From the NCBI GenBank assembly GCA_012513395.1, contig JAAZCH010000086.1, positions 1 through 9,266 on the forward strand: a stretch of 9,266 bases of DNA, read 5' to 3'. The translations under genes and the position numbers were made by a program. This document shows positions 1-6,751 of the stretch, piece after piece. Position 1 is the stretch's first letter; each line of letters opens with the position of its first letter. The notes below the pieces were generated by a model. It saw nothing but the letters and a program-made list of their open reading frames with translations. It was not told the DNA's origin and did no database searches. Source of the stretch: Tissierellia bacterium. GTDB lineage: Bacteria > Bacillota_A > Clostridia > Tissierellales > Peptoniphilaceae.

Positions 1-36
1 CCGCTATATCGTAGCGATACAACAGAATGAGCTTAT
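1..36 (-). CRISPR. First (leader-proximal) CRISPR spacer, possibly cut by window edge
   Basis: These 36 bases lie directly on the far side of the repeat from the leader, where the first spacer should be. No second repeat begins before the window edge, so the spacer is at least 36 nt, in the normal range for type III-A, and may continue outside. It is less AT-rich than its surroundings and contains a short inverted repeat (CGCTA / TAGCG, plus positions 2-6 and 12-16). The expected target RNA has the plus-strand sequence. In that direction only frame 2 is open and would read RYIVAIQQNEL. No target can be named from sequence alone. Confidence 0.7.
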
Positions 37-72
37 GTTTCCGTCCCTTTAAGGGATTTATTTTTTATCATC
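37..72 (-). CRISPR. CRISPR repeat, type III-A (Csm) style
   Basis: On the minus strand this 36-mer starts GATGATAAAAAATAAA and ends TCCCTTAAAGGGACGGAAAC. It contains a small hairpin (TCCC, loop TTAAA, GGGA) followed by the 8-base end ACGGAAAC. Known Csm repeats have the same design: S. thermophilus ends GGGGACGGAAAC and S. epidermidis ends GGGGACGAGAAC, and Cas6 cuts just 5' of that 8-base crRNA tag. Only one copy lies in the window, so the call rests on this similarity and on its place just past csm5 of a III-A operon. The 72/73 boundary is set by the 36-base length of related repeats and could shift by a few bases. Confidence 0.85.
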
Positions 73-113
73 ACCGTCGCCTGTATTAATGATGTTTTGC
101 CCTTTTAAATACC

Positions 114-143
114 TATTTACGTATGAGAAGATACTTTTTTCAA
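114..143 (-). promoter_or_regulatory. Candidate array promoter in the leader
   Basis: On the minus strand TTGAAA (138-143) and TAAATA (114-119) are separated by 18 bases, a fair sigma-A type pair. Transcription would start near position 107, about 35 bases before the first repeat. The region is AT-rich, so chance matches are likely. The array could also be read through from the csm operon. Confidence 0.35.
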
Positions 144-155
144 ATTTTATTTGTT

Positions 156-183
156 AAAAAAGCAAAATAATTCTATAATCATT
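156..183 (-). terminator. Weak candidate terminator after csm5
   Basis: On the minus strand AATGATT (177-183), loop ATAG, AATTATT (166-172) forms a 7-pair stem with one G-U pair. It is followed a few bases later by a run of six U (156-161). The stem has almost no G-C pairs, so termination would be weak. It lies 26 bases past the csm5 stop and could partly separate the csm operon from array transcription. Confidence 0.3.
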
Positions 184-208
184 GATTTCACTCTAGCGTA
201 CCTTCGTA

Positions 209-1300
209 TTATTTTTCAATAAATTTAATTTCGCATAGTCCCGTCTCTTCAAAATCATCGTAGCTAGTTTTAGCTTCTTTTACAGTTTTAGGTGCTAGCC
301 CCAAATCTTTATCATAATCTCTATTTATTTTTCTAAATCTATCTTGAAGAATATCAGCTGTTGTGTTGATAATATGGTTTTGATTTATTATGCCATATAA
401 AAAAGTTTTGGTGATGAATCCAGTCCCTCCTCCTAAATATATATGCATTCCTTCTAACTCGTCTAAATCTCCTTTTGTTCTTGGATAACTATCAATTATA
501 TCGAAGGTATTTTCGATAGACTCTTCTATTAAATCTATATCGATTAGTTCTGCGTTTTTCAATTTTAAATCAAACTCTATTACTGTGTTTGTTCTTATAC
601 TTTCTCTCAATAAGTTTATTGTATTTGTTTTTCCTTCTTTATCTGGGTTTAGCGATGGAATATAATCTGTCTTTTGAGCTATTGTGAGTTTTTCTAAATC
701 TATTGGCTTAGAATCACTTATAGAAATTAAATCTCCAATCTTAAAGTTTTTTTGTCCATTATTCAAGTTGAGTTTGCTTTCTAAATCACTGGTTATATCA
801 TTTGCAAGCCTATTATCATTTTTTCGATGTCTTTTAAGTTTTTCAGTATATTTTCTAGTAAATTCTTCTTGATGTTTAAGTCCCACACTGAACAGTAAGT
901 TGTTTATTAGAGCTCCTTTAAGGGAACTCCCTGGTACATATGGCATATTGTACGGATCTTTTACTGTAAGATTAATATTATTTAGAGTCTTTCCCTTTCC
1001 TCTTGTTTTGAAATCGAAAATGGAACCATCCATAGCATATCTAATGGCTTTTTCGTATTTTCCTAATAATTTATAGTTTTTAATAAATTGATATAGTTCT
1101 CCACCTCTAGAATTCATGATAAAGTCTTCATATTTTTCTACTAAGTCTTCTTTCATCAATAAGTAAAAGAATTTTTTATTGTCTAGTATTTGAATCTGTT
1201 TCCCTGTAAATACATATTCATTCTTCTTAATTACTTCACCAGATCCTATATGGACTGGTCCTCTAGTTATGATTTTTATTTTATAATTTTTCTCAGTCAT
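209..1300 (-). CDS. csm5: Type III-A RAMP protein Csm5
   Basis: Csm5 is a RAMP-fold subunit that caps the 3' end of the crRNA in the Csm complex. In studied systems it is needed for crRNA maturation, partly by recruiting host nucleases. The N-terminus has the RAMP strand and glycine pattern GPVHIGSGE (residues 14-22), then PGSSLKGAL (from 123), and a glycine-rich GGGTGF near residue 290, all typical of Csm5. Length is 363 residues with the start chosen here. That ATG overlaps the end of csm4 by 8 bases and has AGGAG 9 bases upstream. A TTG three codons earlier would touch the ribosome site and is unlikely. It is the last gene of the operon, before the leader and array. Family and position agree, so the call is firm. 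Confidence 0.93.
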   Translation of the reverse strand: MTEKNYKIKIITRGPVHIGSGEVIKKNEYVFTGKQIQILDNKKFFYLLMKEDLVEKYEDFIMNSRGGELYQFIKNYKLLGKYEKAIRYAMDGSIFDFKTRGKGKTLNNINLTVKDPYNMPYVPGSSLKGALINNLLFSVGLKHQEEFTRKYTEKLKRHRKNDNRLANDITSDLESKLNLNNGQKNFKIGDLISISDSKPIDLEKLTIAQKTDYIPSLNPDKEGKTNTINLLRESIRTNTVIEFDLKLKNAELIDIDLIEESIENTFDIIDSYPRTKGDLDELEGMHIYLGGGTGFITKTFLYGIINQNHIINTTADILQDRFRKINRDYDKDLGLAPKTVKEAKTSYDDFEETGLCEIKFIEK

Positions 1301-2240
1301 TTGCTTCAACTCCTATATATATAGGTTTTCCATATCTATATACTGGGTGTTCAAATCCATCCGAAACATCAAATAGTTTTCCTTTGAATTTTTTTGTAAA
1401 TATCGAACCACTCTTGAGCATAAATATATCTTTTTTACGAGCTGGCAACAAGGATTGCCCTCCTATTCGTTCTGAGGTAACAAAACCGCTTCTTTTAACT
1501 AACTGATATCCTAATGAAGAGTCTATTACATCTAATTCATCCCTGTCAGGCAATCCTATGGACATGTTCATCCACGTCTTGTAATCACCATTTATTAAAT
1601 TTTCAAAAGTATTCGGTAATTCTTCAACAGTGAATTCAAATTGTCCTACTCCAATTCTCCTTTTCCCACCAATTCCAGAATAGGATAAACTATAGACTAA
1701 ATCATCTAGCATGTCTTCAATGTTTTCTAGATATCGAATTATAAAGTACAATCCTGAATTTTCCGGAAAATATCTTACACCAACTCTATAAAGGTCATGA
1801 TTTCCTTCTATATCATGGTTAATTTTTGTAAATATGGATGAATGGTCTATCATTTCTAATATTTCAATAATTTCTTTGGGATTGCTGCTGCCTTTGATGT
1901 ATTTATTCCAATGACTTAAGGGAATATAATTTATTCTCTTAAATAACTTTTTTAACGAACTGTCGTTTTCCTCTCCTCGGATTGTTAAAAATGGTTTTGG
2001 TAGGAAAAGTTCGTCTTGAAAAAATGGCATCGCATCAGTTATTAATAGATTATCATTTTCCACTAACCTTACGATTTCTTCTATACCATCAGATTTTAGT
2101 TTCTTGGCTTCGTGGCACATTGCTGAAAATATTGTATCTGCAGAAATACTCATTTCAGCATCCCATAATTTGTTTTCTCCAATGTGTATGCCTCTAGGGA
2201 ATTCACATTTAATTATAGAGGTTTTCAATTTTAAATTCAT
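1293..2240 (-). CDS. csm4: Type III-A RAMP protein Csm4
   Basis: Csm4 binds the 5' tag of the crRNA and joins Cas10 to the Csm3 backbone at the foot of the complex. The 315-residue product shows the usual marks: PRGIHIGE at 15-22, the SADTIFSAM segment at 33-41, a glycine-rich GGKRRIGVG loop at about 191-199, and the typical C-terminal end HPVYRYGKPIYIGV (from 298). The start is set at ATG 2240, two bases after the csm3 stop. A GTG at 2249 would give three more residues and a 7-base overlap with csm3. Neither start has a strong Shine-Dalgarno site, which suggests translational coupling to csm3. The 3' end overlaps csm5 by 8 bases. No damage is seen. Confidence 0.93.
   Translation of the reverse strand: MNLKLKTSIIKCEFPRGIHIGENKLWDAEMSISADTIFSAMCHEAKKLKSDGIEEIVRLVENDNLLITDAMPFFQDELFLPKPFLTIRGEENDSSLKKLFKRINYIPLSHWNKYIKGSSNPKEIIEILEMIDHSSIFTKINHDIEGNHDLYRVGVRYFPENSGLYFIIRYLENIEDMLDDLVYSLSYSGIGGKRRIGVGQFEFTVEELPNTFENLINGDYKTWMNMSIGLPDRDELDVIDSSLGYQLVKRSGFVTSERIGGQSLLPARKKDIFMLKSGSIFTKKFKGKLFDVSDGFEHPVYRYGKPIYIGVEAND
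1310..1314 (-). promoter_or_regulatory. Ribosome binding site that fixes the csm5 start
   Basis: AGGAG on the minus strand lies 9 bases before ATG at 1300 and directly against the alternative TTG at 1309. The spacing favours the ATG. The site is inside the end of csm4, so csm5 translation is probably coupled to csm4. Confidence 0.6.
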
Positions 2241-2242
2241 GA

Positions 2243-2905
2243 CTACCACAACTTTTCAATTTCTTCTATAAATCCATCTGAACAATCGTCTGTAATTGCA
2301 AAACATTGAATGTCAGTAAATTTAACTCTACCGTATCCTCTACTGCCATGTCCTCCTATATAATCATTTTCCAACAACTCAAATCCTTCTTTTATTAATT
2401 TTAGATCTTCTAAAGCTTCTTCTTCGTCAAATACGTCATATATGATGTGAAGGGGAAATTGCGCTCCTCTAATAACTCTTTCTATTTGGCGTGGATTTGC
2501 AACACCATCAGTTCTCTTAATTGTATTTTCAAATTTAACTTCAGTAATGTCATCAACACCTAAGTTTTTTAATCTTTTTTCTTCATCGGATGTTAATATA
2601 CTATCGGATACAAGAATTCGCGATCCCCTAAAACCTTTCTCTTTGTTGGAACTTCCGAATATTCTACTTATTATATCAGAATCGTCTTTATGGTCTGCAA
2701 ATGGATTTTTATTGTATCTCCTTGCTAATAACGTACGCAGCTTCCCTTTGATAGAGCTTCCTGGTATCATGGGAAGTTTGGATAGTGGGTCGTAGATTAC
2801 TGGGATATCAACTGCACCTATAGCGGAAAATTCTTTGGATCCTCCAATATGCAGTCCTGTTATGATTTCAATTGTTCCTTCTATGCTGATTTTATTATAT
2901 TTCAT
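2243..2905 (-). CDS. csm3: Type III-A backbone RAMP and target-RNA slicer Csm3
   Basis: Csm3 forms the helical backbone along the crRNA, and each copy cuts bound target RNA at 6-nt steps. The 220-residue product has the conserved HIGGS at 19-23 and an aspartate at position 33 (GAVDIPVI). This is the same position as the slicing Asp33 reported for S. thermophilus Csm3, so cleavage activity is expected. PGSSIKGKLR (48-57) and the glycine loop GGHGSRGYGR (184-193) are classic RAMP signatures. Its ATG shares one base with the csm2 stop (TAATG) and is preceded by GGGAGGAG, a strong ribosome site that suits a subunit needed in several copies. The call is very secure. Confidence 0.96.
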   Translation of the reverse strand: MKYNKISIEGTIEIITGLHIGGSKEFSAIGAVDIPVIYDPLSKLPMIPGSSIKGKLRTLLARRYNKNPFADHKDDSDIISRIFGSSNKEKGFRGSRILVSDSILTSDEEKRLKNLGVDDITEVKFENTIKRTDGVANPRQIERVIRGAQFPLHIIYDVFDEEEALEDLKLIKEGFELLENDYIGGHGSRGYGRVKFTDIQCFAITDDCSDGFIEEIEKLW

Positions 2906-3318
2906 TACTCTCCTCCCAAATATTTATGAAAAGCTACCAAAGATTCAAAATATTTTCCAAATAATTCTAAATCATCTCTATTTTTACTTTCTAATATTCT
3001 ATTTACAAATTCCAATAAATTGGCTTTTATAACAAAATCTTTTGTACTAAATTCTCTACCTGATGAATAAACAATTGTAGTTTTTAGATATTGTAAGCCG
3101 CTTATCTCTTCATCTGTTAATATTCCAGAGTTTTTTCTACTATTTTGCACTAATTCATTAATTCGTGATAACATTGGTCGAATTTGTGAAGTAGTTACTT
3201 TTGCACTTCCACCGTAAGATCTTATTACCTCTTCTGCCTTGTCAGAAAAATTAGTTTTTGTTACATCTTTTGCAGAAATAACTGGCTGCCTATTGTTATT
3301 ATATCTTCTATTGCTCAT
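2905..3318 (-). CDS. csm2: Type III-A small subunit Csm2
   Basis: Csm2 is the small, helical subunit that forms the inner filament of the Csm complex along the crRNA-target duplex. It has no catalytic motif. The 137-residue product is mostly helix-forming, with a basic, Asn/Arg-rich N-terminus (SNRRYNNNRQ). The C-terminal part (FVNRILESKNRDDLELFGKYFESLVAFHKYLGG) matches the usual Csm2 ending. Identity rests on size, helical character and position between cas10 and csm3, the standard III-A order. The ATG follows the cas10 stop with no gap (TAAATG), with GAGGTGA upstream. The stop overlaps the csm3 start by one base. Confidence 0.9.
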   Translation of the reverse strand: MSNRRYNNNRQPVISAKDVTKTNFSDKAEEVIRSYGGSAKVTTSQIRPMLSRINELVQNSRKNSGILTDEEISGLQYLKTTIVYSSGREFSTKDFVIKANLLEFVNRILESKNRDDLELFGKYFESLVAFHKYLGGE

Positions 3319-5658
3319 TTAATTTTCACCTCTATTTTCATACACATATAGTATTATTGCCATTTCTAATTCTTTTCGACTTTCCTCATTTTTAGCCCAT
3401 ATATAAAATTTTTCCGAAAGTTCTCTTTGGATTGTCTTGCCTTCTTCACTATTGGGTTTTTTTCTTGCTATCAAATATAGTAACCTTGGAAAATTTATTT
3501 TGTCCTCAATGTTTCGAAGATAGTCTAATATCTTATAAAGCATAGAATTACCAGATGATTCTTCATCTTTGTACATTATTTCCATATAACGTCTGAGTAA
3601 ATCTAGTTTTTCTTCTACAACTTTCTTCTTGAATTGTTCCCATGAAAATGTCATATTATTTTCAAATAGAGAAATGGCGTTTTTCTCATATATAACTCCG
3701 TTTATAGTTGTTGAATAATCTTTGGCTGCTGCTTCTAATCTTGCTGTCTCTTCTGCCATCAAACTTATTGGATATTTAGGAGGAAATATTCCTACTCCTG
3801 CCGAAATGGTAACACTATCTTCTGTAAAATATCCTAAGGCTTCTTGCAAATCTATTGCAAATCCTATAACATCTGCCCATTGCCCTACCAAGAAAATATC
3901 ATCTCCGCCTGAATAAATGATATTACATTTTCTCTGTTCAGTATTTTCTCTACCGTCAAGTATAAATTTTGGATTTTCTAATAGATAGTTGATATTTGAT
4001 TTGAAAAACATGGAAAACATTCGAGATAGTGTCGCTGTCCTAGACAAACTCACCAAAGATCTATCTTCATTCCTGACAAATCCTTGTATAAAAGCTTTTC
4101 CTAAATTATCTACGTCTGCTCGTAACACTGCTACTCTATTTATCCCTGATCCATCTTCCGCCAAATCACTGATAAATTTGTCATAAGTATAATCTCCCAT
4201 CCACAAATTTGTAGAAATTCTTTTACCGGTATGGAAATTATTCTTAGAATAACTTCTTACATATGCGTTTTCATCTTTCATCGCTGCACGTAAATATTTA
4301 TCATCCACGGGATAAATCCATTGACCAAATGGAAGTGATAATCCTGAAAAATCCTTTTCTTCTTTAGTGATTAATAAATAATCCTTGTCTATTAGACTTG
4401 AGGAAACCTTGATTATAGAATCACACATCTCACAATAACCATTTTCATTTACTGTATCTGTTCTATTACAGTTATTACATTCCAAATCACCATCAGGTTT
4501 CATCTTGGTGTTCAAGTATTCAATATTTTCTCGCGTATACCTCGTCATTTTTTGTTGACTTAATTGATTAGATAGATTTTTGAATAATTGACTGTAACTA
4601 TTCTGTGGCTTATCTCTAAAATTATTTGCGCTAGCTTCCTCATATGCAAGTGTCAGATATAAATCAACTCCAAATTCTTCCATAAACCACTTATTAGTTT
4701 CTTCCTTTATTTTATTTAACGTCATCTTTGCTTTTTCAGTATTACCTAATATTAAATAACAACCTCCTCCCCCTGAATAAATTAGATTTGCTCTTGTTAA
4801 TTCCAATCTATCTAAAATTTCGTCAATAATAGCTTCTAATATCAATTCTAAATAAAATGATCTAGATCTTAAAGCTTTCAATGCATCTTTTTTAATAATA
4901 TTGTATATGAAGTTCTGAATTCCAGATAAGTCTAAGGAACACAATAAAAACGCTTTCTCGTCGTAAAACGATTCTCGATTTTTAAATAAATCATTTTCAT
5001 AATCATATCTACTTTTTGATTCCAAGTAGTCAAAAATAGAAGACCCATATGCTGCTGTTAGTTTTACGTGATCATATAGAGAAATATCTACATATTCTCC
5101 AATATTTGATGATGAGGGAACGAATGATAGAGTGGATTCAAGAACTTGTAGATAAGACTCTAGATAGTCTTTTGTATTTTCAATATTTTTGAGATTGTCT
5201 TTAATTGTATTCAAAATCTTGCCATAGTCTTCCTCCGTCCACTTTCTACCGTTGATAGTTGGAAAAGCTGGACTATTATTTTGCAACATTTTGGGTTCAT
5301 AGTAACCTGTTCTATCATTATTGTTCAACAAATTAAACACAGATTGCAGATTTATAAAAGGATCAAAGCCCTTTTTTGCTCCATTTTCAACTCTTCTCCT
5401 GTCAGAAAATGAAGCTATATTATCAGCAATATATGATATGTAAGCAATGTGATTCTTTTCAAATTTTGCATCCATTAAGTCCTTATGGTGATGAGTAAAT
5501 ACCATATTTAATATTTCTTTATCACTTAGTTCTAATTCTTCAACTAAAAAATCTCTACCACTTATCGAATGGTTCCTTTTGTCATAATGTCGATATCTTA
5601 ATTTTCCAGTGTCGTGCAACAAACAGCCTAAAATTACATTGTATTTTTTGGAATCCAT
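3319..5658 (-). CDS. cas10: Cas10/Csm1, large subunit of type III-A complex
   Basis: Cas10 is the signature type III protein. Its HD domain cuts single-stranded DNA and its palm domain makes cyclic oligoadenylate when target RNA is bound. The 779-residue product starts with an HD domain (H15-D16 in LLHDTGK, then HHHKD at 56-60). A first palm domain carries a non-catalytic GGGG at 296-299. A zinc site has Cys 394, 397, 409 and 412, and the second palm has an intact GGDD at 584-587 (YSGGDDIFLV). A helical C-terminal domain follows. Both active sites look functional. The start has AGGAAG six bases upstream and lies inside cas6, giving a 25-base overlap. The HD motif at residues 15-16 fits the usual N-terminus. 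Symbol csm1 is equivalent. Confidence 0.97.
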   Translation of the reverse strand: MDSKKYNVILGCLLHDTGKLRYRHYDKRNHSISGRDFLVEELELSDKEILNMVFTHHHKDLMDAKFEKNHIAYISYIADNIASFSDRRRVENGAKKGFDPFINLQSVFNLLNNNDRTGYYEPKMLQNNSPAFPTINGRKWTEEDYGKILNTIKDNLKNIENTKDYLESYLQVLESTLSFVPSSSNIGEYVDISLYDHVKLTAAYGSSIFDYLESKSRYDYENDLFKNRESFYDEKAFLLCSLDLSGIQNFIYNIIKKDALKALRSRSFYLELILEAIIDEILDRLELTRANLIYSGGGGCYLILGNTEKAKMTLNKIKEETNKWFMEEFGVDLYLTLAYEEASANNFRDKPQNSYSQLFKNLSNQLSQQKMTRYTRENIEYLNTKMKPDGDLECNNCNRTDTVNENGYCEMCDSIIKVSSSLIDKDYLLITKEEKDFSGLSLPFGQWIYPVDDKYLRAAMKDENAYVRSYSKNNFHTGKRISTNLWMGDYTYDKFISDLAEDGSGINRVAVLRADVDNLGKAFIQGFVRNEDRSLVSLSRTATLSRMFSMFFKSNINYLLENPKFILDGRENTEQRKCNIIYSGGDDIFLVGQWADVIGFAIDLQEALGYFTEDSVTISAGVGIFPPKYPISLMAEETARLEAAAKDYSTTINGVIYEKNAISLFENNMTFSWEQFKKKVVEEKLDLLRRYMEIMYKDEESSGNSMLYKILDYLRNIEDKINFPRLLYLIARKKPNSEEGKTIQRELSEKFYIWAKNEESRKELEMAIILYVYENRGEN

Positions 5659-6395
5659 TGTTCACTTCCTTTCTTTCTAATTTTTCCCATTCCTAGAGAA
5701 GTTTTCATTCCTACACCGGAATATTCTCCGAAGGATATGAGCAAATGAACTAAACTTACTAGATGGGGTGGACCATTTACACTTATTGTTATCTCACCTC
5801 TGTAACTTGGAATTTTTTGCCCTTCAACATGAAAGTTTGTAGAAAAGAGTTTATAATTGGCAAAAAATATTATGTTCTCTAAATTCTCAATTAATTCTGC
5901 TGAATGAAACTCATAATTGTCTGAATAGGCATCTAGTTTATTTAACAGACTTTGTATTATTAACCTAGAAGTAGGTATGTTTAAATAAATATCCTGACTT
6001 TTGAATGCAGTAGGACTTATAAATTCCAAAGTTATGTACTTGTTTGGATTTTTTAAAAACAATTTCTCTCTGATGAAATCATCTTTTGATATTGTCTCTA
6101 CAGCTTTTTTCTTAAATTCAATTTCTTTATTTATTTTTTTTATATATATTGAGTTAATTCTTAATAGGGGTTCAACAATATTTTGATATGACTCTTTCGT
6201 AGTTGTAGTGATTTCCCAATAAAACCCTTCGTCATTTTTTAATAAACTTTGGGTAAATGGTTTAAGTCCACCTTGGTGAAGTTTAGTTGCATAATCATTT
6301 GGGATATTCTCTATCAGAGCTCCATGAAATAAACTGCCCATATTGCTGTGAAGTTCATTATCTTCTTTAAAGTGTATTTCTAATTTACTAAGCAA
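5634..6395 (-). CDS. cas6: CRISPR pre-crRNA endoribonuclease Cas6
   Basis: Cas6 cuts the array transcript within each repeat, leaving the 8-base 5' tag. The 253-residue product has the N-terminal block of Firmicutes Cas6 proteins (HSNMGSLFHGAL at 16-27, then YATKLHQGGLKPFTQ). Near the C-terminus it has the RNA-binding glycine-rich loop GEYSGVGMKTSLGMGK (223-238). Histidines at 8, 16 and 24 are candidates for the general base, but which one is catalytic cannot be told from sequence. The start is TTG, not ATG: it has AAAGGAGG seven bases upstream, and the next Met (residue 19) would remove conserved sequence. First gene of the csm operon; its end overlaps cas10 by 25 bases. Confidence 0.93.
   Translation of the reverse strand: MLSKLEIHFKEDNELHSNMGSLFHGALIENIPNDYATKLHQGGLKPFTQSLLKNDEGFYWEITTTTKESYQNIVEPLLRINSIYIKKINKEIEFKKKAVETISKDDFIREKLFLKNPNKYITLEFISPTAFKSQDIYLNIPTSRLIIQSLLNKLDAYSDNYEFHSAELIENLENIIFFANYKLFSTNFHVEGQKIPSYRGEITISVNGPPHLVSLVHLLISFGEYSGVGMKTSLGMGKIRKKGSEQWIPKNTM
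5665..5670 (-). promoter_or_regulatory. Ribosome binding site of cas10 inside cas6
   Basis: AGGAAG on the minus strand is six bases before the cas10 ATG and sits within the last codons of cas6. It supports the overlapping start and links cas10 translation to that of cas6. Confidence 0.55.
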
Positions 6396-6402
6396 TTTAA
6401 AT

Positions 6403-6410
6403 CCTCCTTT
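6403..6410 (-). promoter_or_regulatory. Strong ribosome binding site that fixes the TTG start of cas6
   Basis: AAAGGAGG, close to a perfect anti-16S match, ends seven bases before the TTG at 6395. No in-frame ATG lies nearby, so this site decides the unusual start. Confidence 0.75.
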
Positions 6411-6415
6411 ATTAT

Positions 6416-6464
6416 ATGATAGTATATTAAATTTTGAAGTTCAATATTAACTTATCCTATTGTA
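6416..6464 (-). promoter_or_regulatory. Candidate promoters of the cas6-csm5 operon
   Basis: Two weak sigma-A type options are visible in this AT-rich gap. One is TTGAAC (6439-6444) with TATCAT (6416-6421) at 17-base spacing. It would start transcription almost at the ribosome binding site, leaving a very short leader. The other is a TACAAT -10 box (6459-6464) with no convincing -35, which would give an untranslated leader of about 60 bases. Which is used, if either, cannot be decided by eye. Confidence 0.35.
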
Positions 6465-6502
6465 AAAATATTTATTATTTCCAACTAAATTAATATATAT
6501 TA

Positions 6503-6514
6503 TATGATATCATA
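6503..6514. repeat. 12-bp perfect palindrome upstream of the cas operon
   Basis: TATGATATCATA is self-complementary and begins directly after the stop codon of the 63-codon gene, about 110 bases before cas6. It could be an operator for the cas promoter region. It is pure A/T except for one G-C pair per half, so chance is a real alternative. Confidence 0.3.
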
Positions 6515-6706
6515 CTAAATTATTTTTTCAACTCGCTCACTTTCCCCCATCATATCCACCAACCCATCATAATATCTCAAATATTCCAGTATTTTATCTA
6601 CATCAATATCATAATCTAGGATTATTTTCGCCATGACTAGGCCAGCGATTTTTCTATTCGTTCCTCTTTCGTCTTTTGCAAAGTTTTGGTTTTCCCATCT
6701 TCTCAT
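6515..6706 (-). CDS. Small protein of unknown function upstream of cas6
   Basis: I do not recognise this 63-residue protein. It is charged and soluble, with no signal peptide or membrane segment. The N-terminal third is basic (RRWENQNFAKDERGTNRK). A helical part with alternating hydrophobic residues follows (IAGLVMAKIILDYDIDVDKILEYLRYY), then an acidic tail. The helix-turn pattern resembles loosely the short helical tail found in PD-(D/E)XK Rpn-type transposase proteins. It could therefore be a remnant of one or a free-standing small protein; this is a weak inference. The ATG has GGAGG six bases upstream, a good reason to think it is translated. It is on the same strand as cas6, 119 bases upstream, with no clear terminator between, so co-transcription with the csm operon is possible. 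Confidence 0.6.
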   Translation of the reverse strand: MRRWENQNFAKDERGTNRKIAGLVMAKIILDYDIDVDKILEYLRYYDGLVDMMGESERVEKII

Positions 6707-6710
6707 AATT

Positions 6711-6717
6711 TCCCTCC
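6711..6717 (-). promoter_or_regulatory. Ribosome binding site of the 63-codon gene
   Basis: GGAGGGA on the minus strand, with its GGAGG core six bases before the ATG at 6706. This is the main evidence that the small gene is real. Confidence 0.6.
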
Positions 6718-6751
6718 GTATTTTAATTTTTTTATAAAATCTCTTTCTAAC

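Larger units (their letters stand above)
73..208 (-). promoter_or_regulatory. Putative CRISPR leader between csm5 and the array
   Basis: This is 136 bp of non-coding, A/T-rich sequence between the csm5 stop codon and the first repeat. Leaders lie upstream of the first repeat in the direction of array transcription. The repeat tag shows that direction is minus, so this stretch is in the right place. It would carry the array promoter and, if adaptation genes exist elsewhere, the signals for spacer insertion next to position 73. Confidence 0.6.

Noticed and set aside
94..129. Stretch beginning GTTTTGCCCTTTTAAATACC that looks a little like a decayed copy of the CRISPR repeat
   Set aside because: It needs gaps to align, lacks the hairpin and the ACGG part of the tag, lies only 21 bases from the true repeat rather than a spacer length, and falls in the leader.
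684..872. Plus-strand reading frame of 62 codons inside csm5
   Set aside because: It lies fully opposite a well-supported gene, has low-complexity Ser/Leu-rich translation and no family resemblance, so it is a shadow. The same holds for the plus-strand frames at 1982-2197, 2547-2795, 2835-3032, 3722-3916, 3989-4186, 6001-6186 and 8919-9116.
2241..2249. GTG start giving three more residues for csm4
   Set aside because: The ATG at 2240 follows the csm3 stop by two bases and suits the family N-terminus. The GTG has no ribosome site. It cannot be fully excluded.
209..6395. Idea that the locus is a new CRISPR type
   Set aside because: Gene order, subunit set and motifs match the standard type III-A operon. 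No extra or fused domain was seen in any subunit.
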